DNA of 64,000 nt, from the NCBI RefSeq assembly GCF_023617245.1, contig NZ_CP067396.1:5545001-5609000 (forward strand). The letters run 5' to 3'. The translations under genes were made by a program, and so were the position numbers. The notes beneath the pieces are model-generated. The model ran no database searches and was not told where the DNA came from. It saw only the letters and a list, made by a program, of their open reading frames with translations. Shown piece by piece: positions 1 through 8,423 of the stretch. Numbering within the stretch: the first letter of the stretch is position 1; the number at the start of each line of letters is the position of its first letter. This DNA comes from Lysobacter enzymogenes. GTDB lineage: Bacteria; Pseudomonadota; Gammaproteobacteria; Xanthomonadales; Xanthomonadaceae.

Positions 1-3000
1 GCGGACGGCCGCCTGAAGGAGCAGCAGTTCGAGGATGGCACCGGGCTGACGTATGCCTATGACGGCATGTCGCGCCTCAGCGCCATCACCCACAGCAGCG
101 GCCGCAGCCTGACGTTCGAGTACGCCGGCGACAATCGCGTCGCGCCGCTTTCGGCGATCCGCTCGGCCGGCGCCGCCCTGGCGACCTACACCTACACCAC
201 GGCCGGCCAGGTCGAGACCGTCACCTACGCCGACGCCAAGACCCGCCGTTACCACTACGAAGACACCCGCTTCCCGCGTTACCTGACCGGCGTCACCGGC
301 GAGGACGAACAGCGTTACAGCACCTTCGCCTACGACGCCAAGGGCCGGGTGATTTCCAGCCAGCATGCCGGCGGCGCCGACGGCGTCGCCCTGAGCTATC
401 CCGCTACAGGTGGCACCGTCGTCACCGATGCCCTCGGCGAAGTGACGACCTTCGGGCTGACCGGCGACACCACCGCACCGCCCAAGATCAATGGCATCAA
501 CAACACGAGCGGAACCGCGGCCACCACCTATAACGATGAGGCCACGGACTTCCGCCGGCGCGTGGCGAGCATCACCGACCGCAAAGGGACCGAAACCCGT
601 TACGCCTATGCCGAGGGCCTGGATCCGGACACCTACGATCCCAACCGGATCGAAACCATCACCGAGGCGTACGGCAAGCCCGAGCAGCGCGTCCGCACCG
701 TGGTCACCGACACCAAGTCGAACCGGCTCAGCCAGACCACGATCGGCAACCGGCTGACCCGGATCAACCGCAACAGCCGGATGCAGCCGGACACCGTGAC
801 CGTGCGCGATACCGCCACCAACGCGGCGCGCACCACCACGTACGCGTACTGCGAATCGGCCGATGTTTCCGCCGCCAACAGCGCCTGCCCGATCTTGGGC
901 CTGCTGAAATCCGTGGACGGACCGCGCACCGATGTCAGCGACGTCACGACGTTCGAGTACTACGGCAGCGACGACAGCACCTGCGCGACCACGCCGGCGC
1001 TGTGCACCTACCGCAAGGGCGACCTGCGCAAGACCATCGACGCGCTCGGCCGGGCGACGGAAGTGCTGGGGTACGACCCGCAAGGCCGCCCGCTGTCGGT
1101 GCTGGATGCCAATGGCGTGGTAACGGACTACGAGTACACCGCGCGCGGCTGGCTGACCGCCACGAAGGTGCGTGGTGCCGACAATGCCGTCGAGACCGAC
1201 GACCGCATCACCCGCATCGAGCACGAGCCCGACGGCTTGGTGAAGAAGGTGACGCTGCCCGGCGGCGTGTACACCCGCTATACGTACAACGCCGCGCGTC
1301 AGCTCACCGATGTGATCGACAACGCCGGCAACACGATCCACTACACCCTGGATCTGGCCGGCAACATCAAGCAGCAGGACACCAAGACCGCCAGCGGTGC
1401 GCTTAAGCACACGTTGTCGCGGGTGTTCAACACGCTGGGACAGCTGCAAACGCTCAAGGATTCCGCCCAGAACGCCACCGGGTTCGCCTACGACAACAAC
1501 GGCAATCCCCGCGAGGCCACTGACGCGCTGGGGCGCGTCACGACCCAGACCTACGACCCGCTCGACCGCCTCGGCACGACGCTGCAGGACGCCGGCGGCC
1601 TGGCGGCGGAAACCAAGCTGCAGTACACCGCGCTCGATCAGATCGCCAAGGTCACCGACCCGAACGGCCTGAGCACGGCTTACGTGTACAACGGTTTCGG
1701 CGACCGGACCAAGCTGACCAGCCCGGACACCGGCATCACCAACTACACCTACAACGAAGCCGGCCTGCTGGCGACCAAGAAGGACGCCAACGACGCGGCG
1801 GCCAACCGCTACACCTACGACGCGCTGGGTCGCCCGAAAGCGATCTTCTACACCGCGGCCGGCCCGGCCGATGTCGAGTACGACTACGACACGGTCAATG
1901 CCGAATGCACCGCGGGGCAGACGTTCGCCCTGGGGCGCCTGACCGCGAGCCGGACCGAAGGCAACGAGCTGAAGTACTGCTACGACCGCTTCGGCCAGGT
2001 CGTGCGCAAGGTGCAGATCGTCTCCGGCAAGAGCTTCACCCTGAAGTACGCCTACACCATCGGCGGCCACCTCTACACCGTCACCTACCCCGACGGCACC
2101 ACGGTGGATTACGCCCGCGATACGCAGGCGCGCATCAAGGAGATCGGTGTCCGGCCGTACGGCGGGACCCGCACGGTGCTGCTCAACAACGCGGCCTATG
2201 AACCGTTCGGTCCGGTCGCCGGCTGGACGTATGGCAACGGCCGCACCCTCAGCCGCACCTACGACCTGGACTATCGGCCGAAGACCATCTTCGACGCCGC
2301 CAGCGGCGGGTTGTCCCTGGGCTATGGCTACAACACGATCGGTGAGCTGATCGAGCTCAAGGACGGCCTGCAAAGCGCCAGCCTCGCCGGCTACGAGTAC
2401 GACACGCTAGGCCGCCTGACGAAGACCCTCGACGGGGTGAATCCGATGGAGACGTACAGCTACGACAAAACCGGCAATCGCAAGAGCCTGCTGCACGGCG
2501 GCATCACCGATGCTTACGTCTACCCGGCCACCAACCATCGGCTGAGCAGCGTGGCCGGCGTGGCGCGTGCTTACAACGCGGTCGGCAACACCACGAGCGT
2601 CGGGGGAACGGCGAAGCAGTACGTCTACAACGCCAACGACCGATTGAGCCAGTTCAAGCAGGCTGGCGCCATCAGGGCCAGCTACCGTTACAACGCGATC
2701 AGCGAGCGGGTGGCGACGACGGGCGCCACGACGACCGCCATCGACACTTACACGCTGTACGACGAGAGCGGCAACTGGATCGGCGATTACGACAGCGCCG
2801 GCGCGGCCAAGCAACAAGCCGTGTGGTTCGGAAGCGCGCCGGTCGGTTTGGTCGTCGGCAGCGGTAGTACGCAAACGCTGCAATATGTGCAGCCAGACCA
2901 CTTGGGCACGCCGCGAGCGGTCATCGACCCGAACCGCAACGTCGCGATCTGGACCTGGGACGCCAAGAGCGAGGCGTTCGGCAATAGCCCGCCGAATCAG

Positions 3001-3786
3001 GACCCGGATCTGGATGGCACCGCGTTCGAGTTCAATATGCGCTTCCCCGGTCAGCGGTATGACGCGACGAGCGGTCTGATCTACAACTACTTCCGCGATT
3101 ACGATCCGAGCGTCGGCCGCTACCTGCAGAGCGATCCGATCGGGCTTCAAGGCGGCATCAGCACCTACGCCTATGCCTTCAATGCACCTGCTACCGAGTA
3201 CGATCCCTACGGCCTAGCTCCGCCGGGTCGCACCGCCACACCGACTCGCCCGAGACCGCCGGTTCTCGATCGAATGGCGCCTGGCGCTAGCCGTATCTAC
3301 ACGCGAAAGGAATTTACAGAGCGTTTCGGCCCATTTACTGGTGAAGTGGAGCGTCAGTTAGATCGCGGGTGCGTCGGCGTGGCCTCGATCTATCAGAATA
3401 TGGGGTTCAACATGCCGGAGAATGCGCCGGGAGCACAGTGCTTCAAGACGCAAGATGAAGCTGATCGCAAGGCGAAGGAATGCAAAAGCGATATGGTGTG
3501 GGTGAAGCAAGGCATTTGGCGCAACAAGAATGAAAGCACTATCACCCCTCACTCAATCATGGGAAAGAAGGGAAATGACCCTAACAACCCATCCGAGGCT
3601 TTCAACTACATTACTTGGCTGCCCGACGAAGAATTGTACGTCATCATGAACTACAGAATCGAGGATGTACCAGCCAATGGTCCGCAGCTAATCGAAGTTC
3701 GATCCTCACATAATTCTCAGATCACGCCTAACAGCACATACCCCAACCAGATTTTCTGTACAGTTTGCTCAGTGAACAACAAGTAG
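1..3786 (+). CDS. RHS/YD-repeat polymorphic toxin, 5' truncated by window
   Basis: The frame is open from base 1, so the start lies outside the window. The protein is a long run of YD repeats (motifs of the type YDxxGRL), followed by the conserved RHS core near 3030-3220 (RYLQSDPIGL, then YDPYGL). RHS proteins form a cocoon that carries a variable C-terminal toxin cut off after the core. Here the tail of about 185 residues (from about 3228) is lower in GC than the repeats. It has a cysteine in RGCVGVAS and a histidine in TPHSIMG, which might belong to a papain-like fold, but I cannot assign the toxin family. The next gene is the candidate immunity gene. Confidence 0.95.
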   Translation, partial: ADGRLKEQQFEDGTGLTYAYDGMSRLSAITHSSGRSLTFEYAGDNRVAPLSAIRSAGAALATYTYTTAGQVETVTYADAKTRRYHYEDTRFPRYLTGVTGEDEQRYSTFAYDAKGRVISSQHAGGADGVALSYPATGGTVVTDALGEVTTFGLTGDTTAPPKINGINNTSGTAATTYNDEATDFRRRVASITDRKGTETRYAYAEGLDPDTYDPNRIETITEAYGKPEQRVRTVVTDTKSNRLSQTTIGNRLTRINRNSRMQPDTVTVRDTATNAARTTTYAYCESADVSAANSACPILGLLKSVDGPRTDVSDVTTFEYYGSDDSTCATTPALCTYRKGDLRKTIDALGRATEVLGYDPQGRPLSVLDANGVVTDYEYTARGWLTATKVRGADNAVETDDRITRIEHEPDGLVKKVTLPGGVYTRYTYNAARQLTDVIDNAGNTIHYTLDLAGNIKQQDTKTASGALKHTLSRVFNTLGQLQTLKDSAQNATGFAYDNNGNPREATDALGRVTTQTYDPLDRLGTTLQDAGGLAAETKLQYTALDQIAKVTDPNGLSTAYVYNGFGDRTKLTSPDTGITNYTYNEAGLLATKKDANDAAANRYTYDALGRPKAIFYTAAGPADVEYDYDTVNAECTAGQTFALGRLTASRTEGNELKYCYDRFGQVVRKVQIVSGKSFTLKYAYTIGGHLYTVTYPDGTTVDYARDTQARIKEIGVRPYGGTRTVLLNNAAYEPFGPVAGWTYGNGRTLSRTYDLDYRPKTIFDAASGGLSLGYGYNTIGELIELKDGLQSASLAGYEYDTLGRLTKTLDGVNPMETYSYDKTGNRKSLLHGGITDAYVYPATNHRLSSVAGVARAYNAVGNTTSVGGTAKQYVYNANDRLSQFKQAGAIRASYRYNAISERVATTGATTTAIDTYTLYDESGNWIGDYDSAGAAKQQAVWFGSAPVGLVVGSGSTQTLQYVQPDHLGTPRAVIDPNRNVAIWTWDAKSEAFGNSPPNQDPDLDGTAFEFNMRFPGQRYDATSGLIYNYFRDYDPSVGRYLQSDPIGLQGGISTYAYAFNAPATEYDPYGLAPPGRTATPTRPRPPVLDRMAPGASRIYTRKEFTERFGPFTGEVERQLDRGCVGVASIYQNMGFNMPENAPGAQCFKTQDEADRKAKECKSDMVWVKQGIWRNKNESTITPHSIMGKKGNDPNNPSEAFNYITWLPDEELYVIMNYRIEDVPANGPQLIEVRSSHNSQITPNSTYPNQIFCTVCSVNNK

Positions 3787-3819
3787 CCTGTCCATTCACT
3801 CTGTCGCTAGAGGCGCATA

Positions 3820-4290
3820 ATGAAGAACCTAGCTCTCTCCTGCCTGATCATGTGCGCGATTGGCTACGACGCTTCCGCACAACCCTCCACAAACAAGGCG
3901 GACATAGCCGAGTTGAAATCTCAGTACGCCAAAGCTCCGACCGAGGCTAAGCGACTACTGACGTGCATTGAGGCCATTAATAGGCGTCTGATCTGCAAAG
4001 GCTGCGATCTTGAGACGATCAACCAGTTATTCAACGCCCACTTTTCAACGGATGATCACGCCATCCAGGGCGACGACAAGTTGTTCAATGCGGTCGTGCC
4101 GCTCAGACCCTCAACTACCGTCAAATGGGACCGAGCCGATAGCAAGACTCCGTCCCCGCTTCCGACAGAAGAGAACCCGCCATCCGCCACTGCTATCAGC
4201 GGCTGGCGTCTCGAGTTCAAGTACGACGCCTACGGGAAAGTTAGGTCTTACTACCTATCCAACGCCACGCAGGCGCCTATGGGATTCTGA
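3820..4290 (+). CDS. Candidate RHS-toxin immunity protein, secreted
   Basis: This 156-residue protein starts 33 bases after the RHS stop, with a purine-rich GAGGCG upstream. It has a Sec-type signal peptide (MKNLALSCLIMCAIGYDASA, cleavage likely after ASA), so the mature protein is probably periplasmic. It carries three cysteines near residues 47-60 and no family I recognise. Immunity genes normally sit directly downstream of RHS toxin tips, and a periplasmic location would fit a toxin that acts in or enters through the periplasm. The role is inferred from position only. Confidence 0.6.
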   Translation: MKNLALSCLIMCAIGYDASAQPSTNKADIAELKSQYAKAPTEAKRLLTCIEAINRRLICKGCDLETINQLFNAHFSTDDHAIQGDDKLFNAVVPLRPSTTVKWDRADSKTPSPLPTEENPPSATAISGWRLEFKYDAYGKVRSYYLSNATQAPMGF

Positions 4291-4462
4291 CTCGAACAGC
4301 GTCATGTAAGTCTCAGCAGCGGTCAGCCCCACATGATTTGGTTTTCTCCTAGCCCTTGGAGCCCGGTCACAGCGGATGCTTCACCATGAGAGGGGGCCAG
4401 TCGGGGCATCGCCTTCTGAAATCTTGCTCGTCCGCTGTCGTCACACCAGCCTGTAGGTCATG

Positions 4463-4490
4463 GGGAGGAGCATCCGCTCCTCCCTTTTTT
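4463..4490 (+). terminator. Rho-independent terminator
   Basis: A perfect 9-base stem GGGAGGAGC/GCTCCTCCC with the tetraloop ATCC is followed directly by six T. It points rightward and would stop transcription from the RHS/immunity side just before the convergent prophage tail genes. Confidence 0.85.
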
Positions 4491-4492
4491 GT

Positions 4493-4936
4493 TTATGCGT
4501 CCGAGCAGTATGTAATGTTGTCCAGTGTCAGCCATGCAACTTGTGTACTCGGCGGCAGGCCAACGAACACTTCTCCATTCGTCCGAACGTCAATCCGCGT
4601 CGGCGTACCTGCGTCGCTTAACGTCGTCATGATCAACTGCGCGGACGGACGACACGCCGCGGGCAGCACGAATACCACCGTTCCGCCTGCCCCGCCCTTG
4701 ACCACGCCGCGCAGCTGAACGCGGTTGCCGTCCTTTCGATAGCCGGCCGCAGCGAACACGTCTCCGAAGTTCGTCCACGGCGCATTGAGCGTCGGCGCTA
4801 CCCACGCGCCCTTACGCGCATCGGCCAGCGCCGCGACGGTGCTTCGTCGGGTCTGCCCGCCTTGCACCACCGGCACGATTTCATCGCCGGCCAGCGCGCT
4901 CGCCGCCGGCAGCTGGGACAGTTTCAGATTTGCCAT
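4493..4936 (-). CDS. Phage tail fibre / receptor-binding tip protein
   Basis: This 147-residue protein is the last gene of the leftward structural module. The N-terminus (LSQLPAASALAGDEIVPVVQGG) is the short adaptor motif common in phage fibre proteins. The C-terminus has alternating beta-strand patterns (KDGNRVQLRGVVKGG, VFVLPAACRP) like trimeric fibre heads. It follows the tail-tip protein by one base pair. It probably contributes to host recognition, but the receptor is unknown. Confidence 0.7.
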   Translation of the reverse strand: MANLKLSQLPAASALAGDEIVPVVQGGQTRRSTVAALADARKGAWVAPTLNAPWTNFGDVFAAAGYRKDGNRVQLRGVVKGGAGGTVVFVLPAACRPSAQLIMTTLSDAGTPTRIDVRTNGEVFVGLPPSTQVAWLTLDNITYCSDA

Positions 4937-4937
4937 G

Positions 4938-7151
4938 TCATTCCATCAGCAGGTAATCGCCGGCTTCGGTCACCAGCTCGTCGCTGGTCTCCGACCGCAG
5001 CAGGCCGTTTTTGAAGTCGAAGGTATGCGTGGCCTTCTGCCAGCTCACCAGACCATCGCGTGTCGAGCCAACCTCGGCTCGCAGCCGGTACACACCCTTG
5101 AGCGCAGCGGTGTAGCTGGTGCCGGTGATCGGCGCCGGGCTGTCGAGGGCCGTGCCGGCAATGGCGTCTAGCAAGCGCAGCATATAGGAGGTGCCGGCCT
5201 CCGGTCCGATCGAGCCTTGGCCGTGATCGACCAACTGGTCGCTCTGCAGGCGCCGGTCGCGATGCGCCCAGCCCACCACCAGGTCGCCGTTGACGGCGGC
5301 CGGATAGCGGGCGCCGGCCAGCTTCAGATCGCCAGGCGGGTACGGCCGCGCTTGGCGCTGCGCCAGTTTAACGCTGTCCACCGGCGCCAACGCCGGGTCC
5401 AACTGCGCGCTCGACGTGCGCGTCAGCAGCTTGGCCTCGACGGTCTCCCCGGCGCTGTAGTCCGTTGGGTCGGCCGCAGCGAAGTCGTCGTAGAACCAGA
5501 TCCGGGCGCCTTCGCCGTGGGGCACCGGCACGGTGTCCGCGCACCCGCGCGCCAGTGCCGCGGTCTGGGCCTGCGGGTCGATCGCCACCACGCGGGTCAG
5601 CTCGTCCTCGATCCAGGCCGCGGTGCCGACCGCCACTTGGTCCAGCGCGCGCCCGGCCGCCAGCTGGGCGGCCGTCGTCGTCGCCGACAACGCGCCGGCC
5701 AGGACCGCGGTCGGGCACCAATCGCCGGTGCCGGCCTCGCTGTAGGCGCCACCTCCGACCCGCGTGCTCAGGATGTAGTTCAGCGCCAGGCCGCCGGGCT
5801 GTTCGCCCACCGCCAGGACCAGCCCCGCGTCCGCCGGCAACGCCGCCAGCGCGGCGGAATCGAGCGTGGTGGCCAGATCCCGGTAACCGGCCTCGAAGAG
5901 TCGTCGCGTCGGCGCCGGCTGCGGGTTTCGGTCCGGCGGCGTCCACACCGGCGGCTGCGGTTGCAAATAGCTCGTCGCCGGCAGACCAAAAACGTCCTGC
6001 ACCGCCGCGACCAGGACGGAGCCCTCGGCCAGCTTACCGTCATCGAACGTGCCCGCGCGCAGCACGAGGGTGCCGATCTCGCGGAACGGGTCGCGGATGC
6101 AGAACACGCTGCCGGGCGCGAGGACGCCACCGCGGCGATCGACCCGGACCTTGAACCGCTTCAAGGCCGAACAGGCAATCGACAGGTCGCGCGTGCCGAC
6201 CCGCGCCGCGAGCTCGGCGGTCGGCAGGCCGCGGTACTCGGTGGTGGTCGAGGCGACGCCGCCGGTCGCTTGGATGCCGGCCAAATCCTGCACCCGGATC
6301 TGCCGTTCTTCGTCCTTGATCGGGTCGTACCAAGTCACGATGACCTGATTGACCGCGCCGTCCTGCGCGCCGCCCTCGTCCTCCTCGATTGCAAGCAGGC
6401 CGGACTCGTAGTCGAACACCGGCAGGTCCTCGATCCGGTAGTCGTCGCGTAGCAAACGCAGCGTCGAGCGGCCGGTGCTGCGATCCGTATACTGCGCGGC
6501 GCCGATGTGGTCGATCACGACCTGCATGAAATCGCTGATCGAGGTCTGCCGCGCCCAGCGCAGGCACAGGCCAAAGCCTTCAGCGTGCAGTGTGTCGGCG
6601 GCGCGCCGGTAGCTGGCCTCGTCCAGCAGGCCGCGGTCCAGGCCACGGCCCCAATCCCGGTTCGTCAGGCACTCGACCAGGATGTGCGCCGGGTTCATCG
6701 CGCGGATGGCGCCATTGGCGAGCCAGATCACCGCCTTCTCAGGATACCAAGGCGCGCCGTCCCACCCGGCCAGCGCGCGGCGCGCGCGTTCCTTCCAGGG
6801 CTTGGGGTACGGGTTGTTCGCCGCGATCTGGCCGTCGAAATACTGAGTGGCGCTGCCGCGGAATGCCGGGGTGGGCGTGCCGTGCAGCGCGGCCAGGGCC
6901 GGCAGCACCGCTTGGTCGGCGTCGCCCATCAACACGTCGAGCGTGCCCTTGATGCCACCCTCGCCCTTGTCGCCGCCGAACAGGTCGGGCTTGTTGATCA
7001 GAATGCGGCCGCTCTTGGTGATCGAGCCTTTCCAGGCTTCGCGGTCCCCGACCCGGATCTCGACAATCTCGTCCAGCGGTCCTCGTGCGAGGCCCATGTG
7101 CAATCCGAACAGGTAGCGGTACCCGACCGTCTGCTTCTTGCGACTACCCAC
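4938..7151 (-). CDS. Phage tail tip / baseplate hub protein
   Basis: The gene encodes 737 residues from a GTG start at 7151, which overlaps the stop of the upstream gene (GTGGGTAG). This start is chosen because the sequence before it reads as out-of-frame DNA of the upstream gene, while after it the protein reads VGSRKKQTVGYRYLFGLHMG. It resembles central tail proteins of GTA-like and lambda J-type tails, which close the tube and carry fibres. The C-terminal 100 residues look like beta-rich fibronectin-type modules (PPGDLKLAGARYPAAVNGDLVVGW). Confidence 0.75.
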   Translation of the reverse strand: MGSRKKQTVGYRYLFGLHMGLARGPLDEIVEIRVGDREAWKGSITKSGRILINKPDLFGGDKGEGGIKGTLDVLMGDADQAVLPALAALHGTPTPAFRGSATQYFDGQIAANNPYPKPWKERARRALAGWDGAPWYPEKAVIWLANGAIRAMNPAHILVECLTNRDWGRGLDRGLLDEASYRRAADTLHAEGFGLCLRWARQTSISDFMQVVIDHIGAAQYTDRSTGRSTLRLLRDDYRIEDLPVFDYESGLLAIEEDEGGAQDGAVNQVIVTWYDPIKDEERQIRVQDLAGIQATGGVASTTTEYRGLPTAELAARVGTRDLSIACSALKRFKVRVDRRGGVLAPGSVFCIRDPFREIGTLVLRAGTFDDGKLAEGSVLVAAVQDVFGLPATSYLQPQPPVWTPPDRNPQPAPTRRLFEAGYRDLATTLDSAALAALPADAGLVLAVGEQPGGLALNYILSTRVGGGAYSEAGTGDWCPTAVLAGALSATTTAAQLAAGRALDQVAVGTAAWIEDELTRVVAIDPQAQTAALARGCADTVPVPHGEGARIWFYDDFAAADPTDYSAGETVEAKLLTRTSSAQLDPALAPVDSVKLAQRQARPYPPGDLKLAGARYPAAVNGDLVVGWAHRDRRLQSDQLVDHGQGSIGPEAGTSYMLRLLDAIAGTALDSPAPITGTSYTAALKGVYRLRAEVGSTRDGLVSWQKATHTFDFKNGLLRSETSDELVTEAGDYLLME

Positions 7152-7359
7152 GCACGGCCTCCGCGCGAGCGAACGCGACCAGGTGCAGGCCCAGCGCGTC
7201 GCCGGTCGCTTCGATAGCCTCGGCGTCGATGCCGTCGCGCACGAATGCGCTCCAGTCCAGACCGTAGTAGGCGAACCATTCGCGACCGCCTTGCGCGCAA
7301 AACCCCGGCCGCGCACCGAATCCCGGCGTGCGACGTAGGTGATCCAGGGTCACGATCAC
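7144..7359 (-). CDS. Small phage tail-module protein (71 aa)
   Basis: The frame starts with GTG, overlapping the upstream gene's stop as GTGA, and ends inside the start of the tail-tip gene. Such translational coupling on both sides supports it as a real gene. The sequence (TPGFGARPGFCAQGGREWF) is a small globular protein in the position of tail-assembly factors in GTA-like tail modules. No biochemical role is known to me. Confidence 0.65.
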   Translation of the reverse strand: MIVTLDHLRRTPGFGARPGFCAQGGREWFAYYGLDWSAFVRDGIDAEAIEATGDALGLHLVAFARAEAVRG

Positions 7360-7592
7360 TTCTTGCCGCCCTTTTGCTTGATCGCCTGCGTGCGGTACTG
7401 ACCGACGCCGAGGACCATCCAGTCGGAGATCCAGACGTCGCCGAAGATCACCGCCTGCGGCGTGCCCTCGGTGGCCTGCGGGAACTGGAAGTCGCCGAAG
7501 GCCGCCGGCTTAGGCTGCGGCGGTTTCGGCCGTGCGGCCGCCGAGACGAAATAGCTGACCAGCCAGATCGCGAGCTGGACCCAGACGTTCAT
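7356..7592 (-). CDS. Small tail-assembly protein with N-terminal hydrophobic segment (78 aa)
   Basis: The N-terminus MNVWVQLAIWLVSYFVSAAA is hydrophobic and is followed by a proline/lysine linker and the motif FQFPQATEGTPQAVIFGDVW. This layout recurs in small proteins between the DUF2163 protein and the tip protein of siphovirus tails. It is coupled to the downstream gene by a GTGA overlap. The function is probably tail-tip assembly, by position. Confidence 0.65.
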   Translation of the reverse strand: MNVWVQLAIWLVSYFVSAAARPKPPQPKPAAFGDFQFPQATEGTPQAVIFGDVWISDWMVLGVGQYRTQAIKQKGGKK

Positions 7593-7607
7593 GGGGTGAT
7601 CCGAAAG

Positions 7608-8423
7608 TTAGAAGACGGGGGTGCCGTCGAAGGGGGATTTACCTGGCAGTCCCGGCACGCCGCCGTAGTTCGGGGCATTGGCGAACTTGCTGTGGCAGAC
7701 GGCGATGGTTCGGGCGCAGCCCGGATAGGCGACGAGGGCTTGACCGACGCGCAGCCCGTCGCCGGCGCCGAGCAGGATCAGCCGCTCGCCCTCGTGGAAT
7801 CGGATGCCGCGCCGCTCGATGCCGGCCTCGCCCAGATCCCAGGCCAGGAACCCGCCGGCCAACCAGCCATCGGGGAGCAGGCCGAAGGCGCCGGCCGTCA
7901 CGACGTTGCCGGCGACCGTCGCCAGCGTCGCCGGCACCCGATGCGCCTCCGGGTTCACGCGGCAGTTGCGGTCGTACAGCGTGTAGGGACACGGGCGCGT
8001 CCAAGTCAGCCGTAAGCCCGGCTGGCCGAGCGCGGCGTCCAGCGACTGGCAACGCACCTCGCTGGTTTCCAGCTTGGGTCGATTGACCCCCGCGATGCGG
8101 CCCACCCAGGACACGCGGGCCTCGGCATCGCCTTCGTGGATGTCGCGGACGAACACAGCAACCTCAGTCGACGGCGGCAAGCCGCGATAGAGCCGCGCCA
8201 CGTCGAAGTCGCCCGGCGCGGTGATCGTCAGCACATCGCTGGCGACGTGGCCGGACTGGCGGATGCCGTCATCGCTGATCGCGATGGCGCGGAACGTCTG
8301 GGTGTCGAGCTGGAAGTCGCGATCACCGCCGGTGTATCGCCAGCGTTGACCACCGCGGACGAACTCGTACAACCGCCGGGGATTGCCCGCGGCAGTCGAG
8401 CGCTCGAATTGGTCGAAGCTCAT
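7608..8423 (-). CDS. DUF2163 / BR0599-family tail protein
   Basis: The gene encodes 271 residues. The C-terminus holds the cysteine-containing BR0599 signature (CHSKFANAPNYGGVPGLPG), and the centre holds YDRNCRVNPEAHR, which also carries a conserved cysteine. This family is a baseplate component in gene transfer agents and related siphophages, acting between the distal tail protein and the hub. The start overlaps the preceding gene's stop (ATGA), so the two are translationally coupled. Confidence 0.8.
   Translation of the reverse strand: MSFDQFERSTAAGNPRRLYEFVRGGQRWRYTGGDRDFQLDTQTFRAIAISDDGIRQSGHVASDVLTITAPGDFDVARLYRGLPPSTEVAVFVRDIHEGDAEARVSWVGRIAGVNRPKLETSEVRCQSLDAALGQPGLRLTWTRPCPYTLYDRNCRVNPEAHRVPATLATVAGNVVTAGAFGLLPDGWLAGGFLAWDLGEAGIERRGIRFHEGERLILLGAGDGLRVGQALVAYPGCARTIAVCHSKFANAPNYGGVPGLPGKSPFDGTPVF

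Noticed and set aside
2407..3150. Long open frame on the minus strand inside the RHS gene
   Set aside because: It is the antisense of a strongly conserved YD-repeat coding frame and has no protein-like domain or ribosome site.
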